NCBI GenBank assembly: GCA_010015805.1
Contig: ML978121.1
Span: 2,480,001 to 2,544,000 of the forward strand
Length of the DNA stretch: 64,000 nucleotides
Direction of reading: 5' to 3'
Source of the DNA: Rhizodiscina lignyota
Lineage: Eukaryota > Ascomycota > Dothideomycetes > Aulographales > Rhizodiscinaceae
The notes beneath the pieces are model-generated. The model worked only from the letters and a program-made list of their open reading frames with translations. It did not search any database and was not told the DNA's origin. Of this stretch, positions 1 through 11,174 are shown piece after piece; position 1 is the stretch's first letter; every line of letters starts with the position of its first letter. The translations under genes and the position numbers were made by a program.

Positions 1-490
1 CTCATTGTCCATCATCACCGTTATTAGGTGACCAAGGCCGATCAATAGTCGGCTTGAATTTTGCCGAAGTTGTGATTCAGAAGGTGGTTTGCATCTAGAC
101 GCTCTTTCTTTGTCCAGACGCTCTTCTTTGTCCATAATGCTCATACATACGACATTGAGAGACCGAGATGAGGCTGAGTATGTCTGATAAATACGGCCGT
201 GGAGCCGAATCATCGCGCAACCCTTCCGAGAAGTCAATCGTCTTGCTTACGTTCGTCTCCTGTTGCTTTATTACTCCCCATTAGGTGTTCCTCGAGTTCT
301 CGGTCTTGCCGTAACTACTAAACACTCAGATGCAGCTGGAATGTAACGGCAAAGTCTATTGAGGGATTCACACATCGAAGCGGGATGGTCATTCAATGGA
401 ACCGCTTGCAGCATGGGGACTTCTCTTCGTCTGCCAATGGAAATCAAATTCCCTTATGATCCAATGACCTTCTTAAATCTCTATCTCTGA
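1..490. other. left-edge noncoding stretch
   Basis: No coding region with a start codon and family resemblance is visible. A short open frame beginning with ATG at 413 runs in the same frame as the possible relic exon at 509-736 but is cut by a TGA at 488-490. No tRNA- or repeat-like structure was seen. Confidence 0.4.
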
Positions 491-508
491 TCTTGTCATG
501 GGAAGCAG

Positions 509-736
509 ATTCTCGAAACTATCGAGCCGAGTGTATCCAAACGCCAATGCGAAGTCATTAACCTGCGACATTTGCCCCTCAATTTCTCCATTGCGCTTCT
601 GCGAGACTCGATTCTAAGATGCGCTGACGAGCATCGCAGAGAGCAGTATCCCCTGGTCGAATTCACCACATTCAGTGTATTGGTTCGTGAGCGCGCGGAT
701 GGGGTGTGGAGGGTGGTTTCCGCGTTAGCGTTTTGA
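509..736 (+). CDS. possible 3' exon or gene relic, unknown function
   Basis: A 75-codon open frame without its own ATG follows a splice-acceptor-like CAG at 506-508 and ends at TGA 734-736. Its translation has balanced, protein-like composition: alternating leucine-rich helix-like stretches, an R-D-S-I-L-R segment and a final W-R-V-V. An in-frame TGA lies just upstream at 488-490. It could be the last exon of a gene whose earlier exons are to the left, with a weak GTCTGC donor near 430 as one option, or a decayed remnant. No family was recognised. Antisense open frames over the same interval look like shadows. Confidence 0.25.
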   Translation: MLETIEPSVSKRQCEVINLRHLPLNFSIALLRDSILRCADEHRREQYPLVEFTTFSVLVRERADGVWRVVSALAF

Positions 737-861
737 AGAAAAGGCTCGTCGCCGAGGAGAGTATTCTTCCCCGGTTCTACAGTGTCGACTTTCAGCCACG
801 ATCCCAGCGATCCTATCGACATTCTCTACCTTGGGTAATGAGGAAGACAAGCCTTGCATCC

Positions 862-2233
862 TTACTCCCTCAGCAAGACCTGCGCCCTGATCAGTGTCTG
901 CAACATGGTCCCTCTCTTCGCAATCTCTCTGTACTCAATGATCGGTGTAATCTGCAACGACACCAGTCTGCCCCTGAATGCCGACTCGGGCTGCCCTGGG
1001 TGCAGATTGCGCGCCACCATCTGGTCCTGGTAGAACAACAGATCCTTATATTTGGGATTGTCCATTTCCGGATCCATGTACGGCTTCCAAATGAATAGCC
1101 AAATCCGTGCGAGACTGTTGATGCGGCAGAAGAGGTCGATCATTCTAAGGACGAGAGGTCGAAGTTGGATGAACGCGTCTCTCTGCAGATCTTGGGGAAT
1201 GGCAGGGCGGAGGAGGGCCTCGAGTCCCATCGGTCCGTTCAGAATTCGACTCGAGAATGCGTTCCTGAACTTTTCAAAGTCATTGTGCATTTGGATCTTC
1301 TTGAAGATGTAGGCGCGCGAAGACTCTCGCGCAGCAATGTCCTTGTCTCTGTTCCTGTTCCTGTTGACGGCTTTTCCCTGATTTAGCACTTCCTCCCAAT
1401 CGCGCAGAGTGTATATCAGTTCCGAAATGTCTTTTGCGTTTTTATACCATTCATCCAGAACATGCTCCTCGGTGAGATCGTCGAAGATCTCATGTATAAT
1501 GAGCGCGACGATGATGAAGGGCTTCATCGCCGCATTTTGAAGGAGCACGACAGCGAATCCAGGTCGAGTGTACTGCTCGCAGGCGTTGTAGAGCGACATC
1601 ATTGCCGGCTGCTGCTGGTCATTCAAGATGGCCAGCAATGGAAACCTCTTCGCCCAGTTCTCGATGAGGCTGTAGAGTTGGTTAAGGTTATTGATCAGCT
1701 CTCGATTTGTCGGTGCGTCGAATCCGGGCAGTGTTGACTTATACGACGGCCTTTGCATGGGAGGGCCATCAGACTGATGCGGTTGCTGGGATTTTGGACG
1801 CGGCGGTGGCTGGGTCTGCTGTTGCAGAATCTGAGGATCAGACACTGAAATAGGCACTTGGTGGGGTGGAGGGTGCACTGTGGGTTGCCTCGCTACCTTC
1901 AGTTGTGCCTCCAACTCTCTGGTTCTGTTATTCGCGCCTCGTAACTCCTGCTGTAGCTCTTGGTAATCATGTCGGTACTCATCGACTTCTTTCAGAAGCT
2001 CCTTGCATTCCCTGCGAAGTTCCTTGTTGTCACCCTCTAGCCGATTTACTTCGTCCTCCGCACGTATGAGGAGCTGGTGCAGGGTTGGTGCATGGCCTAT
2101 TTTGATTATTAGAAATTCAATTCTTGGTATAAAGGAAGTATAATATACTACCTGCTGAAGCGCCACCTGTTGTTGGAAAAAATCCTCGTGATGCGGGCCC
2201 CCCTCCCCCCCTTAAGTTGCCCCTGCCGTCCAT
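862..2233 (-). CDS. orphan coiled-coil protein, hypothetical
   Basis: Exons are complement(2152..2233, 862..2096), with a 55-nt intron GTAGTA...TCTAATAATC...ATAG. The predicted protein is 438 residues. The start is the first ATG after an in-frame TGA, and the N-terminus is glycine-rich because of a poly-G tract. Residues about 35-90 form a heptad-like coiled coil rich in E, K, R and L (motifs such as NRLEGDNKELRREC). A Q/P-rich linker covers about 95-145, and the rest is a helical domain rich in aromatic residues and leucine with an I-W-K-P-Y-M-D-P segment near 380. I recognise no catalytic motif or named family. The protein is probably lineage-restricted; a scaffold or structural role would only be a guess. 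Confidence 0.7.
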
Positions 2234-3708
2234 TTGATGGTCCCCCTGGTGTCTATGCTGTCAGGGTCTGTGAGGTGTTTGATATATATCAAGAAACCGA
2301 ACTGGTCTAAATATAGTATAAAAGATCTCTGCTGGAGGAAGATTTGTTGCGGAGGCCTTATCAAGAAGATGAGCGGGAAGAGGGCCTTGAGGAAAGTAAC
2401 GTCTGTAAGCCGCCACCGTGGGAGCAGAATAGAGTCTTGTATAGAGGAAAGTGGCAGAAGTGTAGATGATAATAAGCTATTCCGTGCACGGCCCGTGTTC
2501 GCTAGTTCCGCATCGTGATAATATGTGACGGAATATGTGAAGGAATATGGAACCTGGCATTGTGTACACTAATAGATGCACTTAAGTGCTCTTAGCACCA
2601 TTACGCACGCTAAAAGATATATTGGAGTGCTCTCTATCCCTTCTTATACGGCTTAGACGAGTGATTCAAAGTGCTTGCCAATGCATCAGTATGAATGATC
2701 TTATAGCAAGCATATCGCAGTACGTGATTAAGGAAAATTTTGACTTTTAGCAATACGTACTCATGTTAGAATGAAACAATTGAAAGACTAATTGCTGAGG
2801 GTCAGCTGTCCGATGATATGAATGCTTCTGCCCATCAATTGGCAAAGACAAACTTTCGCACAGCCGACATAAAGAGATCTCACAAATCTGGAAAATATAA
2901 CTGCAAAGACGACGACACAGAACAGAAGGGTGGAAATCAATGGCACCAAAATTAGCCACAACCTCACCACGCTGCGTCAACAGCCCAATTCCCCACAGCC
3001 ATAACGGTTTCCAGCGCCAGATGAAGACAATCAGCTGCTAGCATAGAAGCACGTTGAAGGACAAGTTTCTTCGCACTTGGCCGCGCTCCTATCGGGAATT
3101 ATATTGATCCTCCTTGAGATTCCTGGCGCTACTTGTTTCGATTGCCTTCTTTCCGAGGTAAGAGTTATGTTCTTGACTGAAATCTACCTCGCGTCGGCCC
3201 GCTCGATGTTATGCGATCGCTCCGCGAACCACTTTGTCATCTTCTGATTGCGAGCAATCACAGTCTATTAATATCCGTCGTAGAATCGACAGGTGTCGCC
3301 GCCAGTGTGTGAAGAAGGCGACCTTGGCAGCGAGTATGATGTCCAGAAAGGGTCCGCGTCCCCCCTAGGTTGATGTACTGTAGAGCCCCACCGTAGTCTA
3401 ACCACTTTCGACTACATGCAATTGAGACAACGTTAAATACCACGTTTTCAATTAGAATAATTGTAGACGCTTTTGAAATCCAATATCGTATTCTTCTGCG
3501 GAGGTGCATATCACTGTATTCGCTATTATCTGCTTAATCGCCTCGGAGCGATCCAACAAGAGATCAAAGCATTCAATTCATGACTGCTAAACCAAGTCCA
3601 TCCATTTTCCCTCGATTTTCCATTCGTGTTGCTGTGATGTCCATCTGTAATTCAATCACAGCCAGGACATTTCCATATCTCAAACGTCTTCCATAAACGC
3701 AGATGACA
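2234..3708. other. intergenic, no gene seen
   Basis: About 1.5 kb separate the orphan coiled-coil gene from the 3' end of PAN3. Only short overlapping open frames of fewer than 95 codons occur, without splice-linked partners or recognisable motifs. The first part should hold the promoter of the coiled-coil gene. Confidence 0.5.
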
Positions 3709-6106
3709 TTAAGTCCTGCGTCCCGCCTTAAGCAGCTCCTGCCAAGCCAAATCCAATCCTCTCTTGACCTCTCGATAACTGACGACAAGCACATTCTGCT
3801 CATCCCGACTCGTCAGCACAACCTTCTCCTCGCTGCCCGCATCCAACTTGTTCAGGCACCCAATGACATGCGCCAAATCGGTGACCGGTGCCCCGCGCGC
3901 GTCCACCTGGTGGAAGACAAAGTCGCGGAACAACTTCAGGTAGTATCGCTCGCCCGTCTCGCTCCACTGTGACTGCTCGAAGAAGTCTGGGCGCTCGTTG
4001 ATCATGTTTAGCTTCGTCATGAGGCGCACAATACGGCCATTCTCGAGTTCGCGTGAGAGCACGGAGGTCAGCGTGTCCTCGGCGTGGAAGGTGTTGTCGA
4101 GGACGGCAGTAACCTGCGCGGCGATCTCGGATATGAAGATATCGATGGACTTCAAAGTCTGCTGGTTAGGTGTGGTCGGGGATGTTGGGCTGAGAGGGGT
4201 CGAGGGTGGAGGCGCTGGGCTGAGTAACCAGTTGACGCAGTCCTTAAGACGTGGACTGTAGAAGCGGGTTAAGGTGTCGAAAGATTTCTGCGGGTTCTGG
4301 AGAGGATTGATATTGTGGCTGGCAAGTGCGAGGACGAGTCTGCCGAGTTGGATCAGATCCTCTTGCTGCAGCTCGCTAACGCTTCTTTGAGCCTCGTACT
4401 GGACCACGTCGAGGATACCGCAGGAATTGAGGCGAATACGGCCTTTGGAGGTTATGAGAACCTTTGTTGGTGAGATGACCTGTGCAGCTAGTCCATTGCT
4501 ATGGATAGCCTTCAAGGCAGAAGCGATCTGAACGATGTAGCTCCACAGATCTTGCTCCGGGATAGCTTGAGGAGAGGGACGGGTTCCTGGAAATCGGCCA
4601 GCCTGCGTGAAGAAGTGCTCCGCAAGCGTCTTAGCCAGCGGATGATAATCGGTAACGAAGACGAGAGAGCTATCACCAAATGCTCGAGTGGTGATTGCGG
4701 CGTGTACTGAGACTACACCGCCATTTCGGATACGATTCCAAGGGCGCACAGCGCGAATAGTTCGTTCGTCTGTCAGTTTGTAGCCTTCAAGCCTTCGGAG
4801 CGCATAAGTGGATCCATCTTTGCTGGAAACTGCTTTGTAGATCCAGGTAGGATACCCAAAGAGCAACGCGTTCCTCTGGTGGTTGGTATCCAATGGAACG
4901 AGAGAGTGAAAGACATCAACCTGCGCAGGCAGTGACGATTGAGGGAGAATTTGGCGCGTAGCCTCGGATTTGCGGTGCAGGTCTTCTCTAAGATCTTCTG
5001 GGATAAAGAAATCATAGGCAGTGCGTTGGTAATCGAGGAGATGTTCCTTCGATGGGCCGGAAGGTGCATAGAGGTGGTACTGAAGCGGTTGTGCGAATCC
5101 GTTGTTCGGTTGAAAGAACTGTGTACCGGCGAGATTTGCGGCATCTTGTGCAGCATAAGGGTTGATCTGAGCGTTCTGGTTGCCATTTGACATGCCAGGA
5201 ACAGGTGGTTGGACCGTAAAAGGATCATAAGAGTTCAGCATGGATTGCTGAGCATTCATATCTTGCTGTACGCCGAAATTTAGCTGCGTATTTGCAGGGT
5301 CTAGGCAAGCGTAAGTCAATCATGTAGAAGGAAAATCAAACTCACAATTTGCGTAACGTCGTACGCTCCGGGGATGAACTCCTGGAAGTCGTGGGAGCCC
5401 CATTCTGCCGATGGTTCTCGGACCTGTGGGACAGGGGGTGCGGGCGCGGGTGTAAAATTCGCTGTCATGAAAAAGTCAGTGTCTTTGATCTTAAAAACAG
5501 CTTTGTCGCAGTAGTCCAGGTGGTGAGAGAAACACACCGGTTTTGGTAGACTTGGGCGTGAAGATTGCGGCGCTGGCTGCCTTCGGAGATATCGCTGCAC
5601 TCCCGATTCTAGAGGAAGATCCAGAGTTCAGTCCATTGGCCGAAGGTTGAAGAGGGGTGAAAGAGGGTGAATCAACATTGAGTCGTTTTCTTAAGCTATG
5701 TACGTTTAGGTATAAGTATATGAATTGAAGATGGAGGGCCTTTGATTTTCGAGGCTAACCTATCGTTATTGTTGTTGTTGTTCTGCATGGTGGGTGGCTT
5801 TGCTGTCTTTTCATGGAGAAACGCGCAACCTAAGCATCACGGTTAGCATGAGTTGAGTAATTGAACGCAGAGGGGGCGCGTACCATCATTCTCATATCGA
5901 CAATGGCCGTAAATGCTCACGTTTCGGCATAAAGTGTTCTTTGCGTTCTCTGTTGCTCCCGTATCAACAATCTTGTTTACTTCCCACGCGTCTTCTACCA
6001 GTGTTGTTTCCACTGGCACCAATCAAAACATACCGCGTCCTTTTGGTCTTGGTGAGGAGATATTGCGACGCGTGTCACCCGAGCCACCACCAATTGTTGT
6101 TGCCAT
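3709..6106 (-). CDS. PAN3: PAN2-PAN3 deadenylase subunit PAN3
   Basis: PAN3 is the cytoplasmic adaptor that recruits the PAN2 nuclease to poly(A)-binding protein for mRNA poly(A) shortening. Six exons: complement(6034..6106, 5884..5949, 5760..5829, 5538..5695, 5346..5461, 3709..5283), 685 residues. The first ATG in frame (6106) is used because upstream sequence offers no other ATG. A CCCH zinc finger has C32, C41, C48 and H52, then a poly-Asn run, then a PAM2-like motif (L75-N76 ... F82-T-P84) that fits PABP binding. The pseudokinase domain spans about 240-520 and is followed by the coiled coil and the C-terminal knob expected to bind PAN2. Intron 5 uses a distal acceptor (5284, 62 nt) because the nearer AG at 5301 would break the frame. 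It is divergent from the UBX gene. Confidence 0.95.
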
Positions 6107-6909
6107 GAAAGGCGAGGGATCGCGCGGAGAGGATCGAGGTCCGGAAGCGCCCGGTGACGTCTTTGAGCGCTTGCGTGTAGTGCCTCCTACGTATTGAAAA
6201 GTGTCTCGAGCTGGGTGTGTTGGAAGAGTGTGGAGGTTTCCATAGGTTAAAGCTTTTGGTTTCGAATTCGGCCTTGGCACTGCGGGTATTGAAGGTCCAA
6301 GGCTTGGAGTAGGCTGACACGCGGATGTAGGACCAGGCTCGCTCGCTGAATCTTGAGGGAAGCTTTGAGGTTCATCTACGCCTCTCTCGTGCGAGGCTGG
6401 AACGCGAGTCTCTTCAATGTGCTCCGCGGGGCGTTCCTCCGAGGCTTCGGCGTTCGTTTTGCATTGACTGGATTTGGTTGATCTTCTGCTTTTGAATTAG
6501 CGCCATCTTTGAACAGATCCGCCCAGAGGTGCCCCATTGCTGGTTCATATTCCCCGAGTATGCGGCATGGGAGGGTCAACATACGGCGTCAAGTGGTATC
6601 AGGGACGCTGGGTGGCGCTCCCGGTCAATGATCCTTCCTTGAAAGGCACTCGCCTGGTGATGCGTAAGGGACGATCCATGAGCGTTGGAAGGAGCAGGTG
6701 TCGGGATGGGGGGGATGGTGGTGAAGAGCAAGCGATCCACGCCCGCATATGGCCTTTCAGCGCGATGCAGCAGATCTCCGAACACGCGCGCCAAGAAACG
6801 TCACTCCCGCGCCGCATGGGAACATTTCAACACGTTCACCTTGGATAAATGCTCCCCATCAACAGCGCAATTTCTCATCAACTTCATTCTTTATTTCAGA
6901 GCTCCTACG
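6107..6909. promoter_or_regulatory. shared divergent promoter region, PAN3 / UBX gene
   Basis: About 800 bp between the start codons of PAN3 (-) and the UBX-domain gene (+). Several overlapping open frames occur on both strands, but none has a recognisable motif or a consistent splice structure. No strong TATA element was identified. Confidence 0.4.
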
Positions 6910-8507
6910 ATGGCGAGCTCTGGCGCGGATCTCTCGAGGCTCACCGAAGACCAGCAGCTCGCTTTGCAGCAATTCACCTCCGTTACTGATCAAGGCCACG
7001 AGGCAGCAATACCATTATTGGAGCGCTGTCAGTGGAATGTGCAGGTAAGAGTTTGGTAGACTTAACATATATTGGATAATACTAATTCTTACTCAAGATT
7101 GCAATATCGCGTTTCTTCGATGGAGAACCCGCCGACCCTGTCGCAGAGGCGATCGACAATGGCCCTCCACCAGCCGATATCAGGCGACAGGAGGTGCTCA
7201 TGAATGGCTTCTCCTCCGCACGATCCTCATCTTCTCGAAACAGAGATCTCGAACCTGCGCCACGGATAGTTCCACAGCCGGAAAACCAACAGCTCGCCCA
7301 GCCAGCACCACTTGTACTATCCCTCCTCTTCGCACCCGTCAATCTTCTCTACAGCGTCCTCTCCAAGACTTTGGGCATAATAGGCTACCTATTTCCCTTC
7401 CTTCCTCGGTTGCTCAATCGCATCTCCGGCCGAACGCCCTCACGAGCCTCCCGTGGCAATACCAGCGGCCGACGACCACTCAACTCCCGAGACACAGCAG
7501 CTCGCTTTATCCGCGAGTTCGAGGAGGAATACGGTAGCAACACACTTCAATTCTTCGAGAATGGCTACGCACAAGCGTACGACACCGCAAAACGGGAGCT
7601 AAAATTCCTCCTCGTGGTACTCCTCTCTCCTGAGCACGACGACACCTCGTCCTTCGTCCACGACACTCTTCTCTCCTCCGAAGTCAGCACTTTCCTCTCA
7701 AATAACAAGGACAATATCATACTCTGGGCCGGCAATGTGCGAGACCCGGAAGCGTACCAGATTTCGACCGAGCTGAACTGCACCAAATTCCCTTTCTCTG
7801 CGCTCATTGTACACACGCCGAGTCAGTCATCGACATCAATGTCCACAGTACTCCGGATAACAGGGCCGACACCCGCAGGGTCGTACGTGTCGAAACTGCA
7901 AGCGGCGATCGCACAGCACTCTGCCGACCTCGATCGGTCGCGAGCAACAAGAGCAGAGCAGCAGGCAGCACGCGATCTACGGCAGCAACAGGACACAGCA
8001 TACGAACGATCACTGGCACAAGACCGAGAGCGCGCGAGGCAGAAACGGGAGGCGGAAGAGGCACAGCAACGTGCAGAGCAGGAGGCGAAAGAGCGCGAAG
8101 AAGCAAAAGAGAGAGAAGCGCAAAATCTCGAGCAATGGAGGAGATGGCGGGCGAAGAACGTAGCACCGGAACCTGGAGCTGATGTCAAAGATGCTGTGAG
8201 AATCAGCGTCAGGATGCCCGATGGGGAGAGGGTAGTGAGAAAATTCGGTGCTGAGGCCGAAATGGAGGAGCTGTATGCTTTCGTGGAATGCTATGAGATC
8301 CTGAATGCCGGAGAAATTGCAGAGGATGTAGAGAAGCCGAAGAACTTCAATCACGAGTACAAATTCAGACTTGTCAGCCCGATGCCGAGACAAGTGTATG
8401 AGCTTGCGGAGGGTGGGAATCTGAAAGAGAAAATTGGGCGAAGCGCGAATTTGATTGTGGAGAGGACGGATCTAGCAGATGACGAGGAGGAGGAGGAAGA
8501 AGATTGA
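6910..8507 (+). CDS. UBA/UAS/UBX-domain protein, FAF2/UBXD8-like
   Basis: Two exons, 6910..7044 and 7098..8507, with a 53-nt intron; 514 residues. Residues 1-45 look like a UBA-type ubiquitin-binding helix bundle (L-T-E-D-Q ... F-x-S-V-T). A hydrophobic, proline-broken hairpin at about 115-150 matches the membrane-inserting segment of FAF2/UBXD8 and yeast Ubx2 types. A thioredoxin-like UAS domain follows at about 185-310, then a strongly charged E/A/R/Q coiled coil (about 325-415), and a C-terminal UBX domain (about 430-505) before an acidic tail. Family knowledge: such proteins anchor Cdc48/p97 at the ER or lipid droplets during ER-associated degradation. Location and partner are inferred from the architecture. 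Confidence 0.9.
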
Positions 8508-8721
8508 GCGTCACTTTATCGAACATATGGGAGGAATCGTCTACAACTAGCCAAATGCCATGCATTGCAAGGCGTTAGAATACCCTGGTTAAAAAGCCAA
8601 TACGGAAGTTGGATGTCAAAATTCTGTAAAACTAGATCGGAACTATAGACGCAAGCGCTATTCGTATTGCATCTGAGCCAACAGCTCGTCTTCGAACTTA
8701 CCTCATCCCCTCCTCAGTCAA

Positions 8722-11174
8722 TCACAAGTCAAATTGCAGCACCGTGATTGAGAACTTCGGCACATCCCATGAAAACGTGCCATTGCCATAAGATGGAGGA
8801 GTAGACGGCAAGTTGAGTGGTCTCGGCACCACAGCGTCCATATCGTCGACGGAATTGAAAGCATGGAGGTTGTCATTCTGGATAGTAGTTCCGTTCATGC
8901 TGCTCCATTTTGAGCCCAGATCTACGCTTAAGGGTACTGTGAAGTTGGCGGAGTTGATGACCTGGATGCATTATGTTAGTAACTTGGGTTTCACCACACG
9001 CCACGGCATATTCAGCTCTGCTGCAACTCGTGGTCAAGCCTTGAAGTACGCACCTTTAGGTAAACGCAGCTCTCGCCATCAATGCTAGCAGCCCACCAAA
9101 GTGGATTAATATGGCCCTTACTCGCCATTACGGGTAGAGTCTCAGTTCCTCTGTAGTGCGCAAACAGCCTTTGCTGCCAATAACTCGCGCTCGGCACCGT
9201 CTGGTTTGGGTTTGCCGTATATGAAATCATGTCGGGCGTCCAATTGAACCAATTCCTATTCATCAGACTTGGCGCATAACTGCTCATCTTAACGGTATTC
9301 GGATTCCGTTCTGCGCCTAGTGCGTACACCCCCTCTGCAATGGCAGAGAGGAGCTGGGGGAATGGAACGTGGATTTCCGGGGGATTGGAGAAGTCCACGG
9401 CACCGCTGGGTGTGTCGACTTGATAAACGCTATACTCGCCGAGCAGGATCGTGACTTCCTCGTTGTTCGTGGATTCCTGCCAGTTGTCGTAGAAGTTAAA
9501 GTTCTTTAAGAAGAACGACGGCTCCTCGTAGTGGTGGGTATCCCACATCGCACCTTTGGGGATCTTGATCGTGTAGTTGTACCCTTGACCTGGAGCCTCG
9601 TTGTACGCCGTGCTGATGTACGTGATGTTGGGGTATTTCGATTTCAGTCCCTCATACATGATTTGGAAGCGGTACGGGTAGGTGGCACTGAACCAGTCCT
9701 CGTTTCCGATTTCGATAAACTTGATATCAAAGGGCTCCGGATGCCCGTGCGACGCACGAAGGGCGCCGTACTTCGTAGATGTATCACCCATACAGTATTC
9801 AAGTTCATCAAGGGCTTCTTGAAGGATGATCTGCATCTCATCAGAAGGAAAGCTGGTGCCCTTTTGCCCCCAGATGTCGAGCGAGAAACCGGAATATACA
9901 GCAAGCACAGGGGTGATGTTCATGTCTTCTGTCCATTCAAGATACTCCAAGAGGCCAAGACCATCAGTGTTTCTGCGGAATTGTTAGAAGGGTTTTCTGG
10001 GCCAAAAATGCGGTCACATACGTGTAAGACCAGTCGGCTGGTCGGCCAGGCCTGTCTTTAAGGTCACCGATCGTCTTCCACCACTTCCAGCGCTTGGCAA
10101 CAGAAACGCCTTCGATGTTGTTGCCTCCAGGGAATCGCAAGAACTTCGGGCCCAAGTCATTGAAAGCTTGGGCGATATCCTTTCGTAACCCATTCTGACG
10201 TCCCTTGAAAGTCTCCGGGAAGACTGAAATGAGATCGAAGTAGAAAGTAGAGTCTGCAACTTGCTTGGCGTCCATTGTGATGGCAAAGGTGTTGTTTGAA
10301 TATGGTGCAGAAACATCACAATCAATCGTAGCTTCGTACTTCTTGTAATCCAGCGTGGGGAACGTGACATGGGAGAGCTTGGTGCTGCACCACGTCTCAT
10401 TTGTTAGATTTGAGCGAAGTGAGAGCGTTATGTCGAAATTGTTTTTGTGGCGCGGAGCATTTGCAAGTGCGTAGAAAGATACCGTATACGTTTGCGGACT
10501 GACATCCATTCCCCACCTGAGGCATATTAGCACAACTAGCAGTTCTACATGGCACCGGGGAATATCAAACCAGCCGTAGTTTTTGAAGCCTACTTCGCCA
10601 GTGGCGTTTGATGATATGTCGAGTTCCATGGCGACTGGCAGAGCATCCGAAAGAGGGTGGAGCAAATCGAGAGACATGGTTACATTTCCGATTGTGTCCC
10701 AACCCGTAAGCACGGGGCCGTATGGGATAACTTTGTTCTCGCTGTCCACAATTACGCTGCCGGACAGATCCGACTTTACACCGGTAATGACATTCGAGCC
10801 TTTTAAAGTGTGAGAAGCAGTCACGGGCAACTATTTGGTCTCTTACCTTGAAAGGCTCTATTGGTAATGAGTTCTCCATAGATGCCTCCGTCACCGGAAT
10901 GATTGATATCCTCGAACATCAGGCCATAGAGATACCTAGAGGCCCCGTAAGCATCGGGTGTAGAATGGGACTGGAGTCTAACTCACGGAGATGTCTTGTT
11001 TCGTTTCGAGGTATCCGAGAGATCAATGTTAAGCGCAACAGGCGAATTGTCGCTCGAGCTTGCATTGATAAACTGATTTTGCATCTGTCTGGCCACCAGT
11101 AGATCTCGTGCATCAGCCCATAGTGGCAGCAGAGCGGCAGCCCAGGCCAGCGTCGCTGGTGATGGTCTCAGCAT
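8722..11174 (-). CDS. secreted GH51 alpha-L-arabinofuranosidase
   Basis: The enzyme removes arabinofuranosyl side chains from arabinan and arabinoxylan. Six exons: complement(10987..11174, 10847..10935, 10571..10799, 10022..10516, 9054..9972, 8722..8961), 719 residues. The N-terminus is a signal peptide (hydrophobic core [10 protein letters not shown], cut near A-D-A). The body has the GH51 signatures [17 protein letters not shown], the F-L-R-F-P-G-G-N segment, the acid/base glutamate in G-N-E-D-W-F, and the nucleophile glutamate in L-L-G-E-Y-S-V-Y. Donor 10570 (GTTTGA) is preferred for intron 3 because it restores the family-typical G-W-W-G-M-D. Multiple N-x-S/T sites fit secretion. The 3' end is 214 bp from the convergent UBX gene. 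Confidence 0.93.

Noticed and set aside
144-200. 5S-rRNA-like start (ACATACGAC) near 144
   Set aside because: The similarity stops after nine bases. The rest does not follow the fungal 5S pattern.
496-822. Minus-strand open frame of about 108 codons
   Set aside because: It overlaps the plus-strand candidate exon and looks like its antisense shadow; no motif was seen.
6107-6280. Longer N-terminus for PAN3
   Set aside because: The extended frame has no ATG before 6106, and PAN3 relatives begin shortly before the zinc finger.
10517-10555. 39-nt intron in the GH51 gene (donor GTGCCA)
   Set aside because: It is too short for this genome and would leave an unusual F-D-I-P insertion. The GTTTGA donor gives a 54-nt intron and the family-typical G-W-W-G-M-D.
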